DNA from: Terriglobales bacterium
Lineage (GTDB): Bacteria; Acidobacteriota; Terriglobia; Terriglobales; Acidobacteriaceae
DNA length: 64,000 nt
Assembly: GCA_025462725.1 (NCBI GenBank)
Contig: JAOAPE010000012.1
Span: 297,942-361,941, forward strand
Direction of reading: 5' to 3'
Positions 1 through 7,191 of this stretch are shown here, piece after piece (positions within the stretch are counted from its first letter, which is position 1; the number at the start of each line of letters is the position of its first letter). A program made the translations under genes and the position numbers. The notes under the pieces were generated by a model that was not told the DNA's origin, searched no databases, and was given only the letters and a program-made list of their open reading frames with translations.

Positions 1-328
1 CGACAAAGTCTCCAACGCCCAGCACTGCGACCGTCGCTTCCTTTCCTTGCGCCGAAACGACGGCGATCTTTACTTTACCCTTCTGGATGTAGAAGACTGC
101 GTCCGCGGGATCGCCTTGGGAAAATATGGTCGAGTTTTTGGGGCGCTCCAAAATGCTTTTTCCGAGGCCTGCGTCGTTGAGGAAGTCGGCTACCGGGAAG
201 ACGGATTGTTTCATTCGGCGAGTACGGCCGATCGCTACCGCCTTCTTGATGGTAATTAGAGGGACAGCTGCAGAGACTGTCGTACCATTGTCAGGTCGTA
301 TTGCGGACTTCATACCCACAGCTGTCAT
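1..328 (-). CDS. Crp/Fnr-family transcriptional regulator (partial, N-terminal part)
   Basis: The gene runs off the left edge of the window, leaving about 109 codons. The ATG at 328 follows GGAGG with nine bases between. After a variable leader of about 45 residues comes the start of a cyclic-nucleotide-binding (cNMP) beta-roll, seen in the string FSQGDPADAVFYIQKGKVKI, followed by a Val/Gly-rich strand. The helix-turn-helix part would lie outside the window. It diverges from a second Crp/Fnr gene at 479 and the two share a 150-bp promoter region holding a dyad site at 406-421. Family knowledge: such proteins bind DNA as dimers and respond to a small ligand or redox signal; the signal cannot be told here. 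Confidence 0.8.
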   Translation of the reverse strand, partial: MTAVGMKSAIRPDNGTTVSAAVPLITIKKAVAIGRTRRMKQSVFPVADFLNDAGLGKSILERPKNSTIFSQGDPADAVFYIQKGKVKIAVVSAQGKEATVAVLGVGDFV

Positions 329-405
329 TTATCGGATCCTCCGGCGCCCCCGCTTCCGGGACACACATCCTATAAGCCTAAGCCCTTTCGAATCCGCAAC
401 TCGAT

Positions 406-421
406 TGAGCAGTATTGACCA
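406..421. promoter_or_regulatory. Crp/Fnr-type operator dyad between divergent regulator genes
   Basis: The 16 bases TGAGCAGTATTGACCA fit TGnnCA-N4-TGnnCA, the same pattern found at 1140, 1186 and 4223. Its place between two divergent Crp/Fnr genes suggests auto- or cross-regulation. The link to a particular regulator is inference. Confidence 0.55.
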
Positions 422-478
422 CTTATGTGGAACTCTTGCTAGTAAGCTAAGTGTGCCTCAGGTGAACAAGATACCTCA

Positions 479-1129
479 ATGAGACGTGAAAGTATCCTGA
501 ATTCCGACCCGAACACTCTATTTAAGAAGCTTGAATCGCAATCGGCAAGCCGTGTCTATCGGAACCGCCAAAATATCTTCTACCAGGGTGATGCCGCTAC
601 GGCTATGTTCCGTGTCGAACTTGGATACGTGAAGCTGGCGGTGGCTTCGACGCGGAGCAACAAGGCTGCGGTCTCGATCCTGCGTGAAGGTGACTGCTTC
701 GGAGAGGGCTGTATCGGCACCCCATTGCGCACCTGCACGGCAACCTCGATCGGACAATCCATTATCGGTAAGATCAGTAAGCGCGCGCTAGCACGTCGCC
801 TGCAGATGGAGCCAGCCTTTGCGAAACTTTTCACGGCGTATTTATTGCTTCGCATCCGGCGGGTCGAAGACGACCTCATGGACCAACTCATGAACACCAG
901 TGAACGCAGGCTGGCTCGGCTCTTATTGAAGCTATCAGGGTTCAGCAAGCGCTCTGGACGCGCTCCCGAAGTGGCAAACATCGACCAAGAGACCCTGGCG
1001 CAGGCAGTGGGTACTACTCGCTCACGCGTAAGCCACTTCATGAATGAGTTCCGGCAAAAGGGGTTCATCGATTACAACGGTCATCTGCAAGTGCATAAGT
1101 CCCTTCTTTCTTACCTGCTAAAAGAATAA
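479..1129 (+). CDS. Crp/Fnr-family transcriptional regulator
   Basis: A complete 216-residue regulator. Residues about 15-115 form a cNMP-binding beta-roll (FYQGDAATAMFRVELGYVKL, then an EGDCFGEG turn), residues about 115-145 the long dimer helix, and residues about 150-212 a winged helix-turn-helix with the recognition helix near TTRSRVSHFMNEFRQKGF. It lacks the N-terminal cysteine cluster of oxygen-sensing FNR, so an iron-sulfur sensor is unlikely. The start ATG at 479 has only a weak ribosome site. It sits upstream of, and in the same direction as, the surface-protein cluster, whose promoters carry repeated dyads that suit this family; it is the best candidate regulator, though the divergent partial homologue is equally possible. 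Confidence 0.88.
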   Translation: MRRESILNSDPNTLFKKLESQSASRVYRNRQNIFYQGDAATAMFRVELGYVKLAVASTRSNKAAVSILREGDCFGEGCIGTPLRTCTATSIGQSIIGKISKRALARRLQMEPAFAKLFTAYLLLRIRRVEDDLMDQLMNTSERRLARLLLKLSGFSKRSGRAPEVANIDQETLAQAVGTTRSRVSHFMNEFRQKGFIDYNGHLQVHKSLLSYLLKE

Positions 1130-1139
1130 TTGCCCTGAC

Positions 1140-1155
1140 TGAGCAATATTGCACA
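1140..1155. promoter_or_regulatory. Crp/Fnr-type operator dyad, upstream site
   Basis: TGAGCAATATTGCACA fits TGnnCA-N4-TGnnCA. It lies ten bases after the stop of the regulator gene and 46 bp before a second copy, in the promoter region of the ice-binding-like gene at 1313. Confidence 0.55.
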
Positions 1156-1185
1156 CCTTAGTTTTTTCAAAATAAACCATACAAC

Positions 1186-1201
1186 TGAGCAGTTTTGAAC
1201 A
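1186..1201. promoter_or_regulatory. Crp/Fnr-type operator dyad, downstream site
   Basis: TGAGCAGTTTTGAACA fits the same pattern. Start-to-start distance to the copy at 1140 is 46 bp, a little over four helical turns, so two dimers could bind close to one DNA face. Confidence 0.55.
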
Positions 1202-1312
1202 GCGGTGCAACTACTACTCCCGTACCTTGGAGTGGCGAGTGTTCTCTTTTGAACACGCCCGCTATGCGTACTTCACTTGCGGATCTGTTACGGGAATCAA
1301 TAGGAGAGGTAA

Positions 1313-2416
1313 ATGAATAAGTTCAAGCTTAATAAGATCCTGATCACAGCCTTGCTGTTGTCAGTGGCCGCCTTTACACCGGGATGCGGTGACCCGGACG
1401 GGAACGGGTTCGCCCCAACAGCGCCCATTGCCCCACCAACCGTCACATCCGTTACTCCACCGAACGGAACTTTGTTGGTTTGCCCTAATGCCGCTGTCGT
1501 GACCGCCACTTTCAGCAAAGCCATGAATCCTGCAACCATCAACTCACCGGCAACAACGTTTACGTTGACTGCCAACGGAGCAAATGTACCCGGCACGGTT
1601 ACCTACGTAGCGGCAACGAATGTCGCGACGTTTACACCGACAGCCGTCCTTGCGCCGAGCACTCCTTTTACGGCGACGATTACCACCGGAGCGACTGACA
1701 CGTTTGGCAACGCGCTTGCCGCGAACTTTGTTTGGACGTTCACTACATCCGCTGTATGTCCTCCGATCGTTCCGCCCATCGTACCCGGCTCGGCTTCGCC
1801 CCTCGGAACTGCTTGCAACTTCGGCATCCTCGGCGCGACCCCGGTTGTCAGCAGTGTTGGTCTTACGAAGATTCTTGGCGGAGATGTTGGTATTTGGCCA
1901 GCAGCTTCAGTCACTGGATTCCCACCGGCAACTCTGACCGGCGCAACACATCTAGGTGATGCAGTTGCCCAGACCGCTCAAGGTGACTTGACTGTGGCCT
2001 ATAACAACATGGCCGGAGCAGCAGGCGGACAGGTTCTTCCCGCAGACGCGGGTGGACTCACGCTTGCACCGGGTGTCTACAAGACCACGAGCGCACAGCC
2101 CACGCTGGGAATCACCGGAAATCTAACGCTGGCAGGTCCAGCGACAGGTGTCTGGATATTCCAGATCGTCTCCAGCCTCACAACGGCAAGCGGTAACAGC
2201 CAAGTCATCATGTCCGGCGGCGGTTTGTCTAAGAACGTGTTCTGGCAGGTTGGCAGTTCAGCGACCCTTGGAACGAACACAACGTTCGCTGGAAACATCC
2301 TGGCACAGGCGTCGATCACAGCTGCTACTGGCGCCACGCTGAATGGCAGAGCGCTGGCCCGTACGGGCGCAGTCACTCTGGACAGCAACACGGTCAACGT
2401 GCCCCCCTGCCCATAA
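1313..2416 (+). CDS. ice-binding-like (DUF3494) lipoprotein with a bacterial Ig-like domain
   Basis: A 367-residue exported protein. Residues 1-24 are a signal peptide ending FTPGC, a plausible lipobox. Residues about 40-145 look like a BIG_5-type Ig-like domain (TSVTPPNGT at its start, ATFSKAMNPATI inside, FVWTFTT at its end). Residues about 155-365 match the DUF3494 ice-binding beta-solenoid fold: FGILGATPVVSSVG, TLAPGVYKTTS, GPATGVWIFQIVSSLTTASG and a GNILAQASITAATGATLNGR ending. The ATG at 1313 has a good ribosome site (AGGAGAGG). In this family many members are adhesins or matrix proteins rather than antifreeze proteins; here the Ig-like spacer and the cluster context favour adhesion, which is inference. 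Confidence 0.82.
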   Translation: MNKFKLNKILITALLLSVAAFTPGCGDPDGNGFAPTAPIAPPTVTSVTPPNGTLLVCPNAAVVTATFSKAMNPATINSPATTFTLTANGANVPGTVTYVAATNVATFTPTAVLAPSTPFTATITTGATDTFGNALAANFVWTFTTSAVCPPIVPPIVPGSASPLGTACNFGILGATPVVSSVGLTKILGGDVGIWPAASVTGFPPATLTGATHLGDAVAQTAQGDLTVAYNNMAGAAGGQVLPADAGGLTLAPGVYKTTSAQPTLGITGNLTLAGPATGVWIFQIVSSLTTASGNSQVIMSGGGLSKNVFWQVGSSATLGTNTTFAGNILAQASITAATGATLNGRALARTGAVTLDSNTVNVPPCP

Positions 2417-2422
2417 ACGGAA

Positions 2423-2455
2423 GCGATAGCGGACCATCACTTGGTCCGCTATCGC
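2423..2455 (+). terminator. long perfect stem-loop after the ice-binding-like gene
   Basis: A 14-bp perfect inverted repeat (2423-2436 with 2442-2455) with a 5-base loop, followed after some 15 bases by a short T run. It could be a terminator or an mRNA-stabilising hairpin between 1313 and 2507. Confidence 0.6.
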
Positions 2456-2506
2456 ACCGGATAGAAGAAGCTTTTTCACGTTATCGAAATTCGGAGGAAT
2501 TTTCGC

Positions 2507-4093
2507 ATGTCATCTTTAATAAATAGTGGTCACCGTCGGTCAGCAACAACGCTCGCCGCAGTGATTGTCCTACTCTGTTGCTTCACTTCAGCCGCCGTGG
2601 CTCAGGATCAACCTCTCCCAAAGTGGGAGTTGTACGGCGGATACTCTTTCCTGTATCCAAACTCCACCGTGAACGGTCAACTCAAGGGCGCGCTGTTGCC
2701 ATTGAACAGCATGTTGGAATCGAATCCGAATGGAGTTGGCATCACCGGCACATACAACGTCAATCGCTGGTTCGGGATTAGCATCGATCACAGCAACCAT
2801 TGGGGCAGCGGCGAACTCACGCTGGCCAAGAGAATCGACGACACTCGGTTCTCTAACATCTCGATCGGGCCGAAGTTCACGTTCCGCGGGGGACGCTTCG
2901 CGCCATTTGCCGAAGTGCTCGTCGGCGACCACCGGCTCGTACCTGAAGCCTTCCATAGTGTGGACAAGCTCGGCATCATGTTCGGCGCAGGATTGGATGT
3001 AAACGTTTCCAGGCGTATAGCGCTTCGCGTGTTGCGTGCAGATTATGTCTACTCGACATATCGCTTTGCTCCGGCTCCGGTGCCTACGACTGACCTCCGC
3101 GGTGTACGTCTGCAGACTGGACTTGTGTTTAAGTTCGGCGGCGGAGAAGCCCCCGTGCCACCCACGGCAGCATGCTCAGTTCAACCGACAGAAATCTTTG
3201 CCGGCGAACCTGTGACTGTCACTGCGAATGGAACGAATTTCAATCCCAAGCGTACGGTCAGATACGAATGGAATGGTACCGGAGTAAAAGTTTCAGGAAA
3301 CAATTCTTCGGCACAAGTTGATACCAGCGGTTTGCAGCCGGGCTCCTATGCGGTGAATGCAAACTTGAGCGATGGCAGCAAGAACGGCGTTGCATCATGC
3401 AGCACCAAGTTCACCGTCAATCAGCCACGTCCGCCAGTGATCTCATGCTCGCCTAGCCCATCAACCGTGCAACCGGGTGGAAACTCAACCATCAACTCCA
3501 GAGCCAGCAGTCCTGATGGCCGCCGTCTCACTTACAGCTACAGTGCGAATGCGGGCAGCATCTCTGGAACCGACGCCTCTACAACACTGAATACCGGCAA
3601 TGCGCAACCCGGCTCCATCACAGTAACTTGCAATGTTGCCGACGATCGCAATCCTGCTTTGACGGCATCTTCAACAACAACGGTAAACGTGGAAGCTCCG
3701 CCTCCGCCAGCACCCCCAGCACCGCCGGCTATCGAAGCCAGCAAGCTGAACGAGGTTGATTTCAAAGAGAACAGCCCGCGCGTCGACAACGCCGCAAAGG
3801 CCATCCTTGATGAAGTTGCTCTACGCTTGCAACGTGATTCGGATGCAAAGCTTGTACTGATCGGTGAAGCTGATTCGTCTGAGCGCAATGGGACGCGGCT
3901 CGCCGCTCAACGTGCATTCAACAGCAAGGCCTATCTCGTCACCGAGAAGGGCATTGATGCAAGCCGCATTGAGACACGCACCGGTAGCGAACAGGCCAAG
4001 AAGACGCAAGTCTGGTTGGTCCCAGCAGGTGCAAATTTCAATACACAGGGCACACAGATCGCGGAACCATCCACGCGAAATCGCAAAAAGTAG
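2507..4093 (+). CDS. outer-membrane beta-barrel protein with Ig-like repeats and OmpA-type C-terminus
   Basis: A 528-residue outer-membrane protein. A signal peptide (residues 1-32, ending AAVAQ) is followed by an eight-stranded-barrel-like region (about 38-205, starting WELYGGYSFLYPNS), two Ig/PKD-like domains (about 215-300 and 310-390), a Pro/Ala hinge (PPPPAPPAPPA) and a degenerate OmpA-like domain (about 405-510) with VDFKENSPRVDNAAKAILDE and LIGEADSSE. OmpA-like domains bind peptidoglycan, so the protein probably ties the outer membrane to the wall. GGAGG precedes the ATG at 2507. It is second in the surface cluster, followed by a strong terminator at 4119. Confidence 0.82.
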   Translation: MSSLINSGHRRSATTLAAVIVLLCCFTSAAVAQDQPLPKWELYGGYSFLYPNSTVNGQLKGALLPLNSMLESNPNGVGITGTYNVNRWFGISIDHSNHWGSGELTLAKRIDDTRFSNISIGPKFTFRGGRFAPFAEVLVGDHRLVPEAFHSVDKLGIMFGAGLDVNVSRRIALRVLRADYVYSTYRFAPAPVPTTDLRGVRLQTGLVFKFGGGEAPVPPTAACSVQPTEIFAGEPVTVTANGTNFNPKRTVRYEWNGTGVKVSGNNSSAQVDTSGLQPGSYAVNANLSDGSKNGVASCSTKFTVNQPRPPVISCSPSPSTVQPGGNSTINSRASSPDGRRLTYSYSANAGSISGTDASTTLNTGNAQPGSITVTCNVADDRNPALTASSTTTVNVEAPPPPAPPAPPAIEASKLNEVDFKENSPRVDNAAKAILDEVALRLQRDSDAKLVLIGEADSSERNGTRLAAQRAFNSKAYLVTEKGIDASRIETRTGSEQAKKTQVWLVPAGANFNTQGTQIAEPSTRNRKK

Positions 4094-4118
4094 ATTCTCT
4101 CCTGTAACACTGATTCCT

Positions 4119-4150
4119 GCAGGACAGCTCACGCTGTCCTGCTTTTTTTT
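4119..4150 (+). terminator. rho-independent terminator
   Basis: A perfect 10-bp stem GCAGGACAGC / GCTGTCCTGC with loop TCAC and a run of eight T. It closes the transcript of the gene ending at 4093. Confidence 0.9.
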
Positions 4151-4222
4151 GCTTTCGATCACGTCAAAGCAAACGTGTTTAATATCGCACACATTCCCGA
4201 GATCAAAAAAAATCGTTGTGCT

Positions 4223-4238
4223 TGGTCAATAGTGACCA
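4223..4238. promoter_or_regulatory. perfect Crp/Fnr-type operator dyad
   Basis: TGGTCAATAGTGACCA is an inverted repeat with perfect 6-base arms and a 4-base spacer, about 93 bp before the start of the MPKTG protein gene. It is the most symmetric of the four copies and implies a new promoter between the terminator at 4119 and the gene at 4332. Confidence 0.6.
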
Positions 4239-4331
4239 GTAAGGAAATCCAGAGTAGCTGATAGTGGGTACTGCAAGCCTCTGCTGCGCAGTTCGCGTCG
4301 CGGTTAACTCAAGTTCAGAGAAAAGGACACA

Positions 4332-5003
4332 ATGAAATTCTTCACGAGATTATTGATCATCGTTTGCGTAATTACCGCGTCACTTGTTGTTTTGCCGGCA
4401 GCATCGGCTGACGACACCAACCACAAGACATTCGTTACCTTTAGCGCACCATTCGAAGTTCCCGGTGTAGGCGCTCAGGTATTACCGGCTGGCACATATG
4501 TGTTCAAGATCATGGATTCACTCACTGATCGCCACATCGTCCAGATCTTCGACAAAAAACAGACCCACCTATTCACCACCATCTTGGCAGTGCCGAACTT
4601 CCGTTCGCGCACCACTGAGAAAACGGTCATAACTTTCAAAGAACGCGCACAGGGCGAGCCGGAAGCAATCCGCACTTGGTTCTATCCGGGCCGTCAATGG
4701 GGAGAAGAGTTCGTCTACCCGAAGGCAAAGGCGCTTGAGTTGGCGAAAGTCAGCAACGAGCCTGTGTTCGCAACTCCGGTTGAGATTGCAAGCGTAGAGG
4801 AAATGAAGACTGCGCCGATCGAAGCCGTGAAGCCTACTGGCGAATCGGTTCCCGTAGCCGAAGTGATTCAGACCCCGCCCGTGGAAGTAGCCAAGCTGGA
4901 CGCGCCGAAAATGCCGAAGACGGGCAGCAACATGCCTTTGATCGCATGCTTCGGCCTGCTCTCGTTGGGCGCAGCTGGCGTCATGAAGAAGTACTCCGCT
5001 TAA
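4332..5003 (+). CDS. secreted protein with an LPXTG-like (MPKTG) C-terminal sorting signal
   Basis: A 223-residue protein with an N-terminal signal peptide (1-26, ending ASADD). Residues about 33-135 form a beta-rich domain (VPAGT-like turn LPAGTYVFKIMDS, then HIVQIFDKKQ and WFYPGRQWGEEFVYPKA). A Glu/Pro/Val-rich linker follows (about 140-192). The C-terminus is tripartite: MPKTG at 194-198, a hydrophobic segment at about 201-217 and the basic tail MKKYSA. That is the layout of a sortase substrate. A sortase gene lies 2.2 kb downstream on the same strand. In Gram-positive bacteria such proteins are joined to the wall; in a diderm the acceptor is unknown. Alternative: the tail is only a membrane anchor. 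Confidence 0.78.
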   Translation: MKFFTRLLIIVCVITASLVVLPAASADDTNHKTFVTFSAPFEVPGVGAQVLPAGTYVFKIMDSLTDRHIVQIFDKKQTHLFTTILAVPNFRSRTTEKTVITFKERAQGEPEAIRTWFYPGRQWGEEFVYPKAKALELAKVSNEPVFATPVEIASVEEMKTAPIEAVKPTGESVPVAEVIQTPPVEVAKLDAPKMPKTGSNMPLIACFGLLSLGAAGVMKKYSA

Positions 5004-5017
5004 GCGGATGCAATAGG

Positions 5018-5054
5018 GCTGTACGTGCCTGGAAGACAAATCCGCACGTACAGC
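5018..5054 (+). terminator. stem-loop after the MPKTG protein gene
   Basis: An 11-bp perfect inverted repeat (5018-5028 with 5044-5054) around a 15-base loop. There is no T run, so attenuation or mRNA protection is as likely as termination. Confidence 0.5.
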
Positions 5055-5109
5055 TGCAACACAGGACTAAGCAAGACCGCAACTCGCAGCATCAGAATTG
5101 GAGTTCAAA

Positions 5110-5934
5110 GTGAAATTGAATCTACGTAGTACGACATTGGGAATCGTAGCCGCAGTTGCAATCGCAACAATGGGCACTCCCAGTTTTATCGTCGCTCAGT
5201 CAGAGCAAGGTATGGAGCACGGCCGCGGTCACAACAAAGATAAGCACCAGGATCGCGACGAGAACAATGACAACAGTTCCTGGGCTAACAACCGATACTT
5301 CCAACAAGGAGTGGCACAGGGTCAGGCTGACAGGGCGAAGAATCGAAGCAGCCAGTACCGGTCACAGCCGCGAAACGGAAATGACCGCAAGGCCTATCAA
5401 GCCGGCTATGGCCAGGGATATGCCAATTACAACAACACAAACGGTCAATACGGGAACAACAATAACAATGCCGGCTACCGCATGGGCTCGCAAGACGGCA
5501 CCAACGACGGTCGTAACGATCGCGCGGCTGGCCGTGCGTTGAGCTATGGCCCGGGCTACAACCATCCCGATCGCGGATACAACAACAGCTATGGCGACAA
5601 ACAAACTTACGAACAGGCTTACAAGCAGGGCTATCAGCAGGGTTACCAAGCCGCTTACAACAACGGGCAGAATGGTTCACTCGGCGGATATTCGCGCAAC
5701 GGCCAATTCCCGAACAACAGCAACAACCCCGGCTTCCGCATGGGAGCGCAGGATGGAACCAATGACGGTCAGAGCGACCGCGCTGCGGGACGTCCTTTGA
5801 AATACGGCCCGGGCTATAACCATCCCGATCGCGGATACAACAACAGCTACGGCGACAAGAACGCATACCAACAGCAGTATTTGTTGGGATACCAGCAGGG
5901 CTATCAACAGGCGTACAACAATCAGCGCAGGTAG
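5110..5934 (+). CDS. secreted Tyr/Gln/Asn/Gly-rich repeat protein
   Basis: A 274-residue secreted low-complexity protein. I choose GTG at 5110 as start: GGAG lies six bases before it, giving KLNLRSTTLG and a hydrophobic signal segment ending FIVAQ. The mature part is rich in Tyr, Gln, Asn, Gly and charged residues. Two copies of a unit with an 86-residue period begin at 5473 and 5731, each with RMGxQDGTNDGxxDRAAGR, then YGPGYNHPDRGYNNSYGDK and a tail of GYQQGYQ repeats. No enzyme domain is visible. Such Y/Q/N-rich repeats resemble matrix, amyloid-like or adhesive proteins, but this is inference. It shares the cluster with an ice-binding-like lipoprotein, VWFA protein and sortase. Confidence 0.75.
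   Translation: MKLNLRSTTLGIVAAVAIATMGTPSFIVAQSEQGMEHGRGHNKDKHQDRDENNDNSSWANNRYFQQGVAQGQADRAKNRSSQYRSQPRNGNDRKAYQAGYGQGYANYNNTNGQYGNNNNNAGYRMGSQDGTNDGRNDRAAGRALSYGPGYNHPDRGYNNSYGDKQTYEQAYKQGYQQGYQAAYNNGQNGSLGGYSRNGQFPNNSNNPGFRMGAQDGTNDGQSDRAAGRPLKYGPGYNHPDRGYNNSYGDKNAYQQQYLLGYQQGYQQAYNNQRR
5473..5931 (+). repeat. two in-gene repeats with a 258-bp period
   Basis: Units start at 5473 and 5731. The strongest identity is in the block coding YGPGYNHPDRGYNNSYGDK, which is nearly the same at DNA level in both copies, pointing to fairly recent duplication or gene conversion. Confidence 0.75.
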
Positions 5935-5947
5935 CTAGGCATCGCGG

Positions 5948-5972
5948 GCTGCCACCAAAACTAAGTGGCAGC
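5948..5972 (+). terminator. short stem-loop after the repeat-protein gene
   Basis: GCTGCCAC (5948-5955) pairs with GTGGCAGC (5965-5972) around a 9-base loop; no T run follows. It lies 27 bp before the next gene. Confidence 0.45.
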
Positions 5973-5998
5973 TCGCAGCCTTAATCGAATGAGGTTAC

Positions 5999-6208
5999 AT
6001 GTATATCGCAAGTGAATTGGCGGCCTGTGTCCTTCTCGCGTTAGCGGTAGGAATCGTGCTGTTAACGATTTTCGGGATTGGCTACGTCGTCAAAAGTGGC
6101 TTCATGTTGTGCGCGAAAGCAGTACGACTCATCCACTCGAGAATTAATATTCCGAACGGATCCACGACAGTCCAACAGTCGGGTTTTGCTGCAAACGCTT
6201 CTATATGA
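5999..6208 (+). CDS. small single-pass membrane protein
   Basis: A 69-residue protein with one strong hydrophobic segment (residues about 8-30, within CVLLALAVGIVLLTIFGIGY) and a basic amphipathic stretch after it. GAGG precedes the ATG at 5999. Its stop overlaps the start of the VWFA gene (ATGA at 6205-6208), so the two are translationally coupled. I do not recognise a family. By context it may help place or stabilise the VWFA protein or sortase; that is a guess. Confidence 0.6.
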   Translation: MYIASELAACVLLALAVGIVLLTIFGIGYVVKSGFMLCAKAVRLIHSRINIPNGSTTVQQSGFAANASI

Positions 6209-7191
6209 AAATGCGGCAGGCAGGAGTTTCCCGACGATTGGTCGCGCTGGTTTGCGTTTTGGCGCTCGCCCAGTTGTTGAACGCCCAGCAAACCGCCGGC
6301 TCCTCCGCGCCCGATTCCAAATACACCATCAATGTGAGCGTGCGCGAAGTGGTGTTGCATGCAACTGTGCGAAATCGCAAAGGCACTCCGGTTGCTGGAT
6401 TGGCGCAAGAGAACTTCCAAGTATTTGAGGACCATGTCCTACAGCCGATCAAGCATTTTAGCCACGAAGACATTCCGGTCACTGTTGGACTAGTCATCGA
6501 CAACAGCGGCAGCATGCGAGCCAAGCGCGCGGAAGTCATTGCCGCAGCACTCGCTTTCGCGAGTTCAAGTAATCCCCAAGATCAGATGTTCCTGGTGAAC
6601 TTTAACGAGCATGTTAGGTTCGGACTTCCGCAGGATGTCGCATTCACTGACCAGAGTGACCAGTTGAAAGCAGCAATGAAAACAGTCATTGCCGATGGAA
6701 AGACTGCCTTGTATGACGCGGTGGCGGTCGCACTCGAGCATCTCAAGAAGGGGAACCGCGACAAGAAAGTTCTCATAGTAGTGAGCGATGGAGCGGACAA
6801 TGCCAGCGCACGCACCAAGCAAAAGATGTTGGAGCTTGCCAACAAATCCGATGCGATCATCTATGCAATCGGGATTTACGAGCCCGAAGACCCGGATAAA
6901 GATCCAAAGGTCTTGAAAGAACTCGCCAAAGCTGCCGGTGGTGAGTCGTACTTTCCGGAAGAGCTAAAGGATGTGCTGCCGATCTGCGAACGCATTGCGC
7001 ATGAGATCCGTAATCAGTACACGATCTCTTACACGCCAACGAACCAACAAGCAGATGGCACATATCGGTCTCTTCAAGTCCGAGCCGCGACGCCGAAGGG
7101 CGGTGGCTACTTCGTAACGACGCGCATTGGCTACTTGGCGCCGCTGAAGCCCGAATCCACTATCGCCATCAAGCCGGAGCCGAGGAACTAA
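6205..7191 (+). CDS. secreted VWFA-domain protein (acidobacterial VWFA-related family)
   Basis: A 328-residue protein with a signal peptide (residues 1-28, ending LLNAQQ). A short N-terminal beta domain (about 40-90, with VREVVLHATVRNRKGTPVAG) precedes a von Willebrand factor A domain (about 92-270). The metal site is intact: D99-N-S101-G-S103, a Thr in GKTALYDAV and Asp in VVSDGADN. The layout fits the acidobacterial VWFA-related family (TIGR03436-like). It binds a divalent metal and most likely a protein ligand. It overlaps the small membrane protein upstream by four bases and touches the sortase gene downstream with no gap, so the three form one translational unit. It has no sorting motif of its own. 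Confidence 0.85.
   Translation: MKMRQAGVSRRLVALVCVLALAQLLNAQQTAGSSAPDSKYTINVSVREVVLHATVRNRKGTPVAGLAQENFQVFEDHVLQPIKHFSHEDIPVTVGLVIDNSGSMRAKRAEVIAAALAFASSSNPQDQMFLVNFNEHVRFGLPQDVAFTDQSDQLKAAMKTVIADGKTALYDAVAVALEHLKKGNRDKKVLIVVSDGADNASARTKQKMLELANKSDAIIYAIGIYEPEDPDKDPKVLKELAKAAGGESYFPEELKDVLPICERIAHEIRNQYTISYTPTNQQADGTYRSLQVRAATPKGGGYFVTTRIGYLAPLKPESTIAIKPEPRN

Noticed and set aside
6205-7191. Sorting signal in the VWFA protein
   Set aside because: The C-terminus (KPESTIAIKPEPRN) has no LPXTG-like motif or hydrophobic tail.
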